Origin: Candidatus Dormiibacterota bacterium | Lineage (GTDB): Bacteria; Chloroflexota; Dormibacteria; Dormibacterales; Dormibacteraceae | Direction: 5' to 3' | Length of the DNA stretch: 36,512 bases | Assembly: GCA_955652675.1 (NCBI GenBank) | Contig: CATPBP010000185.1 | Coordinates: 1 to 36,512, forward strand | Part shown: piece by piece, positions 28,250 through 35,885 of the stretch | How the letters are laid out: each line of letters starts with the position of its first letter | How positions within the stretch are numbered: position 1 is the first letter of the stretch | Notes under the pieces: model-generated | Told to the model about the DNA's origin: nothing | What the model saw: the letters and a program-made list of their open reading frames with translations, nothing else | Databases searched by the model: none | Made by a program: the position numbers and the translations under genes

Positions 28250-28870
28250 TCAGACGGCCAGGAGCCGCGCTCGCAGCTCGCTCAGATGTGCGATGGCGGC
28301 TTCGAGGCGTTCACGGTTGCTCGGGTCGTTGAGCCAGCGGCTCTGGCCCGAGGGGTGCGGCAGGGGCACGTAGAGGGGGTCGTCACCAAAGGTCTTGCCA
28401 ATGCGGTCCTCGAGCGAGCCTGGACCGAGGAAGCGCCGGATCGCCAGCTGGCCCACAGGGACGATGACCGGCGGCCGGAGCAGCCGGAGCTCGGACTCCA
28501 GCCAGACCGAGCAGTTGCGAATCGCGGCGGAGGGAGGTGGCCGGTCGCCCTTGCCGGAGGGGTTGCGGCCGGGAAAGCACCGCATCAGCGCCGCGATGTA
28601 GGTGAAGCGGCGGAACTCCTCCTCCGACCGAAAGCCGGCCCGTGCCATCCAACGCCAGAGAATTCGCCCGGCCCTCCCCATGAACGGCCGGTGATAAACC
28701 GCTTCGACCGGTCCGGGAGCCTGCCCGACAAGGTAGAAGACCGCCTCAGCCGTGCCTTCCAGGCTGGGCCCCGCCTCGGGGATGATGCCCTCCTCCACGC
28801 ACCGCTTGCACGCCCTGCAGGCGCCCTGGAGCTCGCTAAGCTCTCGGGTGATGCTGCGGCTCGGTCTCAT
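28250..28870 (-). CDS. Uracil-DNA glycosylase family protein (family 4-like, iron-sulfur)
   Basis: 206 residues from ATG at 28870. Excises uracil from DNA in base-excision repair. The Cys cluster CRACKRC (Cys18, Cys21, Cys24) with later Cys in LMRCFPG and IRNC resembles the [4Fe-4S] family-4 set. The substrate pockets are GQAPGPVE (49-56) and PFMGRAGR (62-69), and the catalytic-region PHPSGQSRW replaces the usual HPS/HPA motif. The UdgX KRRIH loop is absent. The start overlaps the divergent phosphoesterase gene by 20 nt; no in-frame alternative lies downstream before the Cys cluster. Confidence 0.86.
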   Translation of the reverse strand: MRPSRSITRELSELQGACRACKRCVEEGIIPEAGPSLEGTAEAVFYLVGQAPGPVEAVYHRPFMGRAGRILWRWMARAGFRSEEEFRRFTYIAALMRCFPGRNPSGKGDRPPPSAAIRNCSVWLESELRLLRPPVIVPVGQLAIRRFLGPGSLEDRIGKTFGDDPLYVPLPHPSGQSRWLNDPSNRERLEAAIAHLSELRARLLAV

Positions 28871-29324
28871 CGGCGACACCCAGGGACGGTACCGCGTGGA
28901 GCGGCTGCTCAGGTTCGTGGCCGGCCACTTCGAGGACGTGGACGAGATCTGGCATGTCGGGGACTGGCAGGAAAGCTCGGTCCTCGAGGGGCTCAAAGCG
29001 CTGGGCAAACCGCTCACGGTTGTCAACGGCAACGCGCCGGACGACCTTTCCTACCCGATGCAGGTGCGCAGGCGGATAGAGGGCCTGGAGGTCGGCATGG
29101 TGCACCGGCCGCCGCGCAAGGGCGACGCCTGGGCGGCGGAGCTGGACATCTGCATCCACGGGCACACTCACCGCTGGCGGGACGAGCAGGTGGGCAGAAC
29201 GCGGTTCATCAACGTCTCCACCCCAACCGCCGCCGGTCTCACCCGTGAGCGGACGATGGGAATCCTCACGCTCGACGGCGGCCGGGCGGAGCTGCAGCGG
29301 ATCGACGTCCAGCTCCCAGCCTGA
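28851..29324 (+). CDS. YfcE/MJ0936-like metallophosphoesterase
   Basis: 157 residues, ATG at 28851 (GTG at 28848 adjacent). Small cytosolic metal-dependent phosphodiesterase of the calcineurin fold. Motifs in order: IGDTQG (residues 7-12, usually GDTHG), HVGDWQ, VNGNAPDD, MVHR and HGHTHRW. The His of the first motif is Gln here, which may weaken one metal site. Natural substrate unknown. The longer frame back to 28752 overlaps the glycosylase gene and is not used. Convergent with the glycosyltransferase, 16 nt apart. Confidence 0.85.
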   Translation: MLRLGLIGDTQGRYRVERLLRFVAGHFEDVDEIWHVGDWQESSVLEGLKALGKPLTVVNGNAPDDLSYPMQVRRRIEGLEVGMVHRPPRKGDAWAAELDICIHGHTHRWRDEQVGRTRFINVSTPTAAGLTRERTMGILTLDGGRAELQRIDVQLPA

Positions 29325-29340
29325 AAGGGGACCGCCGGGC

Positions 29341-30159
29341 TCAGTCTCCCTCCAGGCAGATCAAGGGGTGCGCCTGCGACAGCTCCCTGTGTCTCTCCTG
29401 GTGGTACTGGCGGTCCCATCCCTTGCCGAAGAGCCGTTCGTCGGAGCTCACCCGCAGCCTGGCCAGCGTGGTCATGGCGTGCACGCCGTCCCGCCAGGTC
29501 AGCTTCTTTCCTTCCTCGCGGCTGCGTGCGTGGTAGCGAATCGGCACCTCGTGGATCCGGTAGCCCAGGCGCAGGATCCGCGCGGTGATGTCGGGCTCGA
29601 TGTCGAAGCCAGCGCGGCTCGTGTTGAGCCGCCGCCAGAGCTCCGAGCGGAGGACCTTGTAGCCGGTCTCGATGTCTGAGATGTAGGAGTCGAAGAGGAT
29701 GTTCGAGGCCAGCGTGACCGCCTTGTTGCCGAGCACGAACCAGAAGCTGTAGGCGGAGTGGCTCAGAAAGCCGCGCACGCCGTAGACCGCGTCTGAGCGG
29801 CCCTCGAGGAGCGGCTGGAGGAGGGCGGGGTAGTCCCGGGGGTCGTACTCCAGGTCGGCGTCCTGGACCAGCGCGAAGGGCAGGCGAAGCTCGCCGATGG
29901 CGCGCCGCAGCGCCTTCCCTTTGCCGCCGTTGACCGGCTGCCGAAATGGGCGGACGCGGCGATCAGACTCCGCCGCCTCACTGAGGATCTCCCAGCTCCC
30001 GTCCGAAGAGCCGTCGTCGACCGCGATCACCTCCCCCACCTCGGCGCGGTCGAGCACGTGGCCGAGGATGATCGCCAGCGTGGCCTCCTCGTTGTAGATC
30101 GGCATCATCACGCTGAGGACGCCGTCCGAGCTCGACCGCGGAGACTGCCGGAATCTCAT
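29341..30159 (-). CDS. Glycosyltransferase family 2, dolichyl-phosphate-mannose-synthase type
   Basis: 272 residues from ATG at 30159, which overlaps the nicotinate phosphoribosyltransferase stop as ATGA. GT-A fold: VMMPIYNEEATL at the start, IAVDDGSSDGS as nucleotide-sugar pocket, and DAD in VQDADLEYDP as the metal-binding DxD. RYHARSREEGKKLTW is typical of the DPM1/polyprenyl-phosphate family. It probably transfers a sugar to a polyprenyl phosphate at the membrane; donor and acceptor are not readable. One hydrophobic stretch (about residues 135-155) may touch the membrane. Confidence 0.9.
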   Translation of the reverse strand: MRFRQSPRSSSDGVLSVMMPIYNEEATLAIILGHVLDRAEVGEVIAVDDGSSDGSWEILSEAAESDRRVRPFRQPVNGGKGKALRRAIGELRLPFALVQDADLEYDPRDYPALLQPLLEGRSDAVYGVRGFLSHSAYSFWFVLGNKAVTLASNILFDSYISDIETGYKVLRSELWRRLNTSRAGFDIEPDITARILRLGYRIHEVPIRYHARSREEGKKLTWRDGVHAMTTLARLRVSSDERLFGKGWDRQYHQERHRELSQAHPLICLEGD

Positions 30160-31151
30160 CTCACTTTTCGCAGTCGCGGGCTGCTGGTGGGGCCGGGGAT
30201 CCGGCCACGCTTGGTCCGCCACTCACCGTCGACCTCTTTGATGTCGGCCGTGAAGCCCAGGGGGGGCGCGGAGGATATCGCCATCCCGACCCCGAAGGAG
30301 TCGATGGGCGCTCCCGCGGCGACGAACTCGCGGACCCGCTCCGCGGTGAGGCCTCCGCTCACGAAGATGCCGACGTCGGGATGGCCCGCCTGGTCGAGCC
30401 GCGCACGCACCTCTTTGACCAGTGCCACGGTCACCCCTCCCCTCTCCTTCGGGGTGTCGAGGCGCACGCCGCGAAGCCTCTCGCCCACCGCCCGCGCCAC
30501 TCTCAGCGACTCCTCGGCCTCGTCCTTGAAGGTGTCCACCAGGACTATGCGGAGCACGTCTTCCGGCATGTACCCGTCGAAGGCGACCGCCGCCTCGACG
30601 GTGTCGCCGATGATGAGGATCATGGCATGCGGCATGGTCCCGGAAGGGGCCCGGAGGCCGGCCAGCTCGGCGCCAAGCGGCGTGGCGCATCCGGCGCAGC
30701 CGCCGACCACGGCGGCATATTCCATGATCGGACCGATCCTGGGGTGGACGTGCCGGGCGCCGAAAGAGATCACGCGTGTGCCGGCCGCTGCCTCCACCAC
30801 CTCGCGGGCTGCCGTCGCCCATCCTGAGCAGCTCGTCATCATGCCCAGCAGAGCCGTCTCATAGCGGCCGAAGTGCGAGTAGGGCGCCCGCACCTTGAGC
30901 ACCACCTCCTGCGCCGAGATCGGGTCGCCGTCCTCCAGCGCCCACACCTCATCGGTCCCTGACAGGGCCTCGCCGAGAAGCTCCAGGGCCTCCTTGACGC
31001 CACAGAGAACGCCGGCTCGGTCCCCGAAGAACTCCATCGTCACCTGGGGATCGAGCCCAAGCCCGGCTAGCGTCTGGGCGGCCCGCTGGAAGTAGACGTC
31101 CGAAGCCGGCCCTCCGTAGTAGTCGAGGGGATCCCGGAGAAGCGGCGTCAC
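30156..31151 (-). CDS. pncB: Nicotinate phosphoribosyltransferase
   Basis: 331 residues, GTG start at 31149-31151. Makes nicotinate mononucleotide from nicotinate, PRPP and ATP, the first NAD salvage step. Typical segments: DVYFQRAAQTL, RYETALLGMMTSCSGWAT, SFGARHVHP, GTMPHA, VDTFKDEAEES and GIFVSGGL, the last lining the phosphoribosyl site. The length is that of the short archaeal/Thermoplasma-like class rather than E. coli PncB. Its stop overlaps the glycosyltransferase start; the two proteins have no obvious common pathway. Divergent from mrp. Confidence 0.92.
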   Translation of the reverse strand: MTPLLRDPLDYYGGPASDVYFQRAAQTLAGLGLDPQVTMEFFGDRAGVLCGVKEALELLGEALSGTDEVWALEDGDPISAQEVVLKVRAPYSHFGRYETALLGMMTSCSGWATAAREVVEAAAGTRVISFGARHVHPRIGPIMEYAAVVGGCAGCATPLGAELAGLRAPSGTMPHAMILIIGDTVEAAVAFDGYMPEDVLRIVLVDTFKDEAEESLRVARAVGERLRGVRLDTPKERGGVTVALVKEVRARLDQAGHPDVGIFVSGGLTAERVREFVAAGAPIDSFGVGMAISSAPPLGFTADIKEVDGEWRTKRGRIPGPTSSPRLRKVR

Positions 31152-31252
31152 TGAGCGGACAGTCTATTCAGCGGAGCGACGCGGGGCACGGGCGGCCATC
31201 CTGGGAGACCGGGCGCCGGGTCCTCCCGGCGGCCCTCTAGTATTGGTTCGAG

Positions 31253-32353
31253 ATGGCACTGAGCGAGGAGCAGGTACTCGGCGCGCTCGGCAAGATAGTC
31301 GACCCCGACCTGGGCCGCGACGTCGTCAGCCTGGGCATGATCAAGGACCTGCGAGTCACGCCGCAGGGCCAGGTCGGCTTCACCTTCGAGCTGACCACCC
31401 CCGCCTGCCCGGTGCGGGATCGGTTCAAGACCCAGGCCGAGGAGATCGTTGGATCGCTGGCCGGCGTGTCGGACGTGCAGGTCAAGATGACCGCCAACGT
31501 CCGCCCCTCCTTCCGCCAGCAGGCCGCCGAGATACTCCCCGGGGTCAAGCAGACCATCGCCGTGGCCAGCGGCAAGGGGGGCGTCGGCAAGTCCACAGTG
31601 GCGGTCAACCTGGCCGCCGCCCTCGGGCAGTCCGGCGCCAGCGTCGGGCTCCTCGACGCAGACATCTACGGCCCCTCCGTGCCGGCGATGACCGGGACCC
31701 AGGAGCAGCCGCGGCTGGTCGAGGTGCCCGGCGCCGAGGGCAAGACGGAGCGAAAGCTGGTCCCGCTGGAGGCGTACGGCCTGAAGCTGATGTCGATCGG
31801 GTTTCTGGCCGGCTCTGACCAGGCCATGGTCTGGCGCGGCCCGATGGTGTCGCGAGCGATCCAGCAGCTGATGTCGGACGTGCACTGGGGCGACCTCGAC
31901 TACCTGGTCATCGATCTTCCGCCGGGAACCGGCGACGCCTCGCTGACCATCGCGCAGTCGGTCCCGCTCAGCGGCGTGGCGATCGTGGCAACCCCCCAGG
32001 ACCTGGCCCTGGACATCGCCGTCAAGGCGCTGCAGATGTTCCGCAGCCTCAACGTCACCCCGCTGGGCCTGGTCGAGAACATGAGCTGGTACACCTGTCC
32101 CAGCTGCGGCCACGAGCACCATCTTTTCGGCCACGGCGGCGCCGAGCGCGCCGCCCAGCGGCTGGGAGTGCCCTTCCTGGGCGCCATCCCGCTCGACCAG
32201 GAGATCCGCGAGGAGGCCGACCACGGCGCCCCCGTGGTCACCTCCCGGCCGAACTCCACGGCCGCCACCGCCTTCCGGGAGCTGGCCTCGCAGGTCGCAG
32301 CCAAGACCTCGATCCAGTCCTTCCGCCGGCTGCCCGTCATCAACGTCCGCTGA
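31253..32353 (+). CDS. Mrp/ApbC iron-sulfur cluster carrier
   Basis: 366 residues, ATG at 31253. An N-terminal MIP18/DUF59 domain (about 1-85, with PACPVRDRFK) is fused to a ParA-type P-loop ATPase. KGGVGKST at 108-115 is the deviant Walker A, and DADIYGPS and IDLPPGTGD follow. CPSC (Cys282, Cys285) near the C-terminus ligates the bridging [4Fe-4S] cluster in the dimer. The protein delivers clusters to apoproteins. The next gene is a DUF971 protein. Confidence 0.96.
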   Translation: MALSEEQVLGALGKIVDPDLGRDVVSLGMIKDLRVTPQGQVGFTFELTTPACPVRDRFKTQAEEIVGSLAGVSDVQVKMTANVRPSFRQQAAEILPGVKQTIAVASGKGGVGKSTVAVNLAAALGQSGASVGLLDADIYGPSVPAMTGTQEQPRLVEVPGAEGKTERKLVPLEAYGLKLMSIGFLAGSDQAMVWRGPMVSRAIQQLMSDVHWGDLDYLVIDLPPGTGDASLTIAQSVPLSGVAIVATPQDLALDIAVKALQMFRSLNVTPLGLVENMSWYTCPSCGHEHHLFGHGGAERAAQRLGVPFLGAIPLDQEIREEADHGAPVVTSRPNSTAATAFRELASQVAAKTSIQSFRRLPVINVR

Positions 32354-32400
32354 GGGGCGGCGGGCCGGCGTCGGATCCTTTCCCGGTCAGCGTTGACCTG

Positions 32401-32676
32401 GTGCGCGGCGACAACCTGCTGCTGATCGCCTGGGAGGACGGCTCCCAGAGCCGGTTTGGCGGCAAACGGCTGCGCTGGGCCTGCCCCTGCGCGGAGTGCC
32501 GCGGTGAGGCGGGGGTTCCCGGCCGTCTGGACCAGACCGATAACCTGGCGGACCCCGAGCTGCAGCTCGCAGGGGTCTCTCTGATCGGTCAGTACGCTCT
32601 CCAGATCGGCTTCGAGAGCGGGCACGCGACCGGCATCTACACCTTCCGTCACCTTCGCGGCTTGGGGGCCGAGTAG
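32401..32676 (+). CDS. DUF971 (GBBH-like N-terminal) domain protein
   Basis: 91 residues from GTG at 32401. No other ATG, GTG or TTG lies in frame upstream, though the reading frame stays open to the mrp stop, where a CTG sits. Visible are LIAWEDGSQSRF, LRWACPCAECRGE (CPCAEC Cys cluster) and IYTFRHLRGLG, all DUF971 hallmarks. DUF971 is often linked with Mrp proteins and iron-sulfur assembly; the function of the free domain is not established. It follows mrp by 47 nt on the same strand. Confidence 0.88.
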   Translation: MRGDNLLLIAWEDGSQSRFGGKRLRWACPCAECRGEAGVPGRLDQTDNLADPELQLAGVSLIGQYALQIGFESGHATGIYTFRHLRGLGAE

Positions 32677-32736
32677 CCGCCGCATTATCCTAGGCCCCGC
32701 GCCGGCCAGGAGCGCCGCAAGCTCAGCCGAGCGGGG

Positions 32737-34299
32737 GTGACTTCGTTGCTGGAGCGTATCGCTGCCTTCCTGACGACCGTGCACGGCCGCAGCGCCGCGG
32801 GAGCCGCGGCGGCGGTGATCGCGGTCGTAGCCGCCGGCAGCTTCATCGGCGTCCGAGCGGGCGCCGAGCTGTGGGACCCCGGAGGCCCAACGACCGTTCG
32901 TTTCAACCTGAAGGAAGGGCAGCAGGAGGTCAGAGGCGACCAGCGGCTGCTTTTCAGCGTTTCACGGCCATTGCTGCTGAGCCGTGTCCGGCCGGCCCTG
33001 CACATCGAGCCGGCGGCCGACGGAACCCTGACAGCTTCCGGTGACGGCCAGACGTTCACCTGGCTGCCGGCCAGCGCGCTCGCGGACCGGACTGCGTACA
33101 CCGTGCGGTTCGATTCCATCTCGAAGGTCGACGGCCACAGGGTCCGCGGGGGCGTCTGGCACTTCCGCACCACCACCACCCCACGCGTGGTCGGAATCAC
33201 GTTGGCGTCGGGGACGGCCGTGCAGGGCGGTCAGATCCCCTTGGGAACCGGGCTGGAGCTGACCTTCAACACGGCCATGGACACGGAGAGCGTGAAGCTT
33301 CTGGCCAATGGAAGCCCGCTGGGGCTTTCCTGGGCCCGTGACCGCCGATCGGCCAGGGTGGAAGGCACGGCGCTGAAGGCGGGCCAGCTCTCGCTCGAGA
33401 TCGGTCCCGGGGGCCGCGACGCCGGCGGCCGCAACCTGGCTGCCTGGCGGCTGGCGGCGATCGTGGTCGAGCGGCCTCAGGACACCCCGCCACTCGCCGC
33501 CCCCGCCCTGGTTCAGATCGCCAACGACGCTGCCGCGCGCGACCAGTCCGGACTCCAGTCCGCCGACGCCGTCTACGAGTACCTGACCGAGGGCGGCATC
33601 ACCAGGTTCACCGCCATCTTCAGCCACGCGCCAGAGGTCGCCGGACCGATCAACAGTGGACGCCCGATCTCGCTTAAACTTGCGCGTCACTATCGCGGCA
33701 TGCTCTTCATGAGCGATCTCTCGCGCGGTTCCAGCGCCCGGCTGGCGGCTGATCCTGTTCCCACGAGCCTGGATAGCCCCGGTGTCTTCTACCGATCAGA
33801 CGCCCGTTCCGCTCCCGACAACCTCTACGCCCACGGCGCCGCGCTGCAGCAGGCAGAACAGCGGCTGCACGTCCCGCCGAACGGGCTGCCCACCGGCGGG
33901 ATTCCCCTCGCGACGGGCGCAGCGGGTCCGGAGGTCGCCGTCCCCGAGCATCGTTCGACCTACAGCTACGACCCGAGCTCACACACGTATTCGAAGACCG
34001 AAGACGGCAGGCGTGTCCAGGATGCGGCCCTCCAGGGGGCTCCCATCCAGATCCAGCTCCTGGTCGTGCTGCACACGACCGCCACGCCGACCAGCTATGC
34101 CGAAGACGGCGCCGGACATCGCGGCCTGGACTTCGACCTCGACTCCGGCGGCCATGCGGACTTCTACTCAGGCGGCCTGCACGCGAGCGGCCGCTGGGCA
34201 GCACCGCAAAGGCCGGGCGACATCCGGTTCACGTTGGACGGTGGAACGCAGCTTGACCCACCAGGCGGCCTGACCTGGTTCGACGTGGTCACCGGCTGA
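32737..34299 (+). CDS. Membrane-anchored DUF3048 protein with Ig-like domains (first paralog)
   Basis: 520 residues, GTG start at 32737. One N-terminal transmembrane helix (about 20-40), then two SbsA/Big-5-like Ig domains (about 48-146 and 148-248, with FRTTTTPRV and FNTAMDTESVKLLANG). A DUF3048 region runs from about 253 to the end (PALVQIANDAAARDQSGLQS; AGPINSGRPISLKLARH; HRSTYSYDPSSHTYSKTEDG). The protein should face outside the cell. DUF3048 has no firm activity; a lipoprotein homologue is known in Firmicutes. The neighbouring gene is a paralog. Confidence 0.88.
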   Translation: MTSLLERIAAFLTTVHGRSAAGAAAAVIAVVAAGSFIGVRAGAELWDPGGPTTVRFNLKEGQQEVRGDQRLLFSVSRPLLLSRVRPALHIEPAADGTLTASGDGQTFTWLPASALADRTAYTVRFDSISKVDGHRVRGGVWHFRTTTTPRVVGITLASGTAVQGGQIPLGTGLELTFNTAMDTESVKLLANGSPLGLSWARDRRSARVEGTALKAGQLSLEIGPGGRDAGGRNLAAWRLAAIVVERPQDTPPLAAPALVQIANDAAARDQSGLQSADAVYEYLTEGGITRFTAIFSHAPEVAGPINSGRPISLKLARHYRGMLFMSDLSRGSSARLAADPVPTSLDSPGVFYRSDARSAPDNLYAHGAALQQAEQRLHVPPNGLPTGGIPLATGAAGPEVAVPEHRSTYSYDPSSHTYSKTEDGRRVQDAALQGAPIQIQLLVVLHTTATPTSYAEDGAGHRGLDFDLDSGGHADFYSGGLHASGRWAAPQRPGDIRFTLDGGTQLDPPGGLTWFDVVTG

Positions 34300-34302
34300 G
34301 CG

Positions 34303-35826
34303 GTGCGCAGACTGAGGCCGGCGGTCGTGGCCGCCGCCGCCTTGCTGCTCGTACTGGTCGCCTCGGGAGCCGTCTTCGGCGCCGCCTACCTCCGCGACCG
34401 GTCGCAGCCTACCGCGGTGGCCTTCGGCTTCCACGACGGGCAGCGCGAGGTCGGGGTGCTGGACAGGCTCCAGTTCACCGCCACTCGGCCAATCGCCCCG
34501 GCGGCCTTCAAGGCCGCGCTGCGCATGGCCCCATCCGCCCCCGGCGAGCTACACGCCTCCACGGATAACCGGCTCTTCACCTGGCGGCCGAGCCAGCCCC
34601 TGGCCGACCTGACCGAGTACACCCTCGCCCTGTCACCACTCCGCGACGCCTCTGGCCATGAGGTGAAGGCGGCTCGCTGGCGCTTCACGACCACCGTCGA
34701 GCCCAGGGTGGTCGGGCTCACCACCGAAGCCGGCGCCGCGGTCCCCGACCAGGGTGAGGTAGCGGCCGGGTCACACCTCCGCGTCACCTTCAACGAAGCG
34801 ATGGACGCCACCACCGTCAAGCTTCTCGCCAACGGCGCACCGGTCGACCTCCGCTGGTCCCCCGACGGCCGGTCGGCGGCGCTCCAGTCGCCACAGCTCA
34901 AGATCGGCAGCCTCGAGCTCAGCCTGCAGGACGGGAGCCGGGATGCCGCCGGTCGGATCGCCCGTGCCTGGTCGATTCGCGCCTCGGTCATCTTCCAGGC
35001 CAACGTGCACACCCTGCAGCTCAAGGCGCCCGCCCTCATCCAGGTGCCCAACGATCCCGCAGCCAGGGACCAGTCCGGTCTCCAGGCCGCGGACTCGGTC
35101 TACGAGTACGACACCGAAGGAGACATCACCCGCCTTACCGCGGTCTACAGCCAGATTCCCGACGTGGTCGGTCCCAGCCGGAGCGCGCGGCTGATCTCGT
35201 TCGCGCTGGCCCGGCACCTGCACGGGATGCTTTTCATGAGCGGCCTCTCGAACGGTTCCGCGGCTCAACTGGCGGCCGCCCCGGTCCCCCACGCCGACGA
35301 CCTGGTACCCGGCATCTTCTACCGCACCGGCAACCGCCGGCCGCCCAACAACCTCTTCATCACGGGCACGTCAGTCCAGCAGAACGAGGAGCGGGCGGGG
35401 ATCCCGGCCTACTCTTTGGAACGGGGAGCCGTCCACATCCCCGGGGGAGATGAAGGGGCCAGCGTCTCCGTCTCCGAACATCGCTCGACCTACACCTACG
35501 ACGCCGAGACGGCCACTTACACGAAGGCCGAGGACGGCCACCAGCTTCTCGACGCCGGCCTGAAGGAGCCGCTCAGGATCCAGCTCCTCATCGTGATGCA
35601 TACGACTGCCCAAACCACGAGCTTCGTCGAGGACGTCAACGGCGTGCACGCGCTCGACTTCGACATGGAGTCGGGCGGCCGCGCCGACTTCTACTACGGC
35701 GGCCGGCACGCGGGCGGCAGGTGGTCCGCCGCCGACCGTCAGACGCCCTTCAAGTTCGAGCTGGACGGCGGCGGCGAGGTGAAGATGCCGCTGGGCCTGA
35801 CCTGGATCGACGTGGTCAGGAGCTGA
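34303..35826 (+). CDS. Membrane-anchored DUF3048 protein with Ig-like domains (second paralog)
   Basis: 507 residues, GTG start at 34303, 3 nt after the first paralog. Same plan: transmembrane helix (about 8-28), two Ig-like domains (about 35-130 and 133-236, with FNEAMDATTVKLLANG), DUF3048 from about 241. It keeps the more usual VVGPSRSARLISFALARH where the first copy has AGPINSGRP. Both copies share QSGLQ-ADxVYEY and HRSTYxYD. The gene ends 26 nt before a strong terminator. Confidence 0.88.
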   Translation: MRRLRPAVVAAAALLLVLVASGAVFGAAYLRDRSQPTAVAFGFHDGQREVGVLDRLQFTATRPIAPAAFKAALRMAPSAPGELHASTDNRLFTWRPSQPLADLTEYTLALSPLRDASGHEVKAARWRFTTTVEPRVVGLTTEAGAAVPDQGEVAAGSHLRVTFNEAMDATTVKLLANGAPVDLRWSPDGRSAALQSPQLKIGSLELSLQDGSRDAAGRIARAWSIRASVIFQANVHTLQLKAPALIQVPNDPAARDQSGLQAADSVYEYDTEGDITRLTAVYSQIPDVVGPSRSARLISFALARHLHGMLFMSGLSNGSAAQLAAAPVPHADDLVPGIFYRTGNRRPPNNLFITGTSVQQNEERAGIPAYSLERGAVHIPGGDEGASVSVSEHRSTYTYDAETATYTKAEDGHQLLDAGLKEPLRIQLLIVMHTTAQTTSFVEDVNGVHALDFDMESGGRADFYYGGRHAGGRWSAADRQTPFKFELDGGGEVKMPLGLTWIDVVRS

Positions 35827-35852
35827 TCGCCGCCGGGATACTCCCTCCCTGA

Positions 35853-35885
35853 CCCTTCCCGCAAAGGGGAGGGAAGGGCCTTTTT
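35853..35885 (+). terminator. Rho-independent terminator after the DUF3048 pair
   Basis: CCCTTCCC (35853-35860) pairs with GGGAAGGG (35871-35878) over a 10-nt loop, then CC and TTTTT. It resembles the hairpin at 12216-12233 in core and flanks (CCCTC...CCC-GC-A-GGGGAGG). Confidence 0.85.

Noticed and set aside
31148-32224. 358-residue minus-strand frame opposite mrp
   Set aside because: Shadow of mrp, which has full Walker and CPSC motifs; the antisense translation has no recognisable content.
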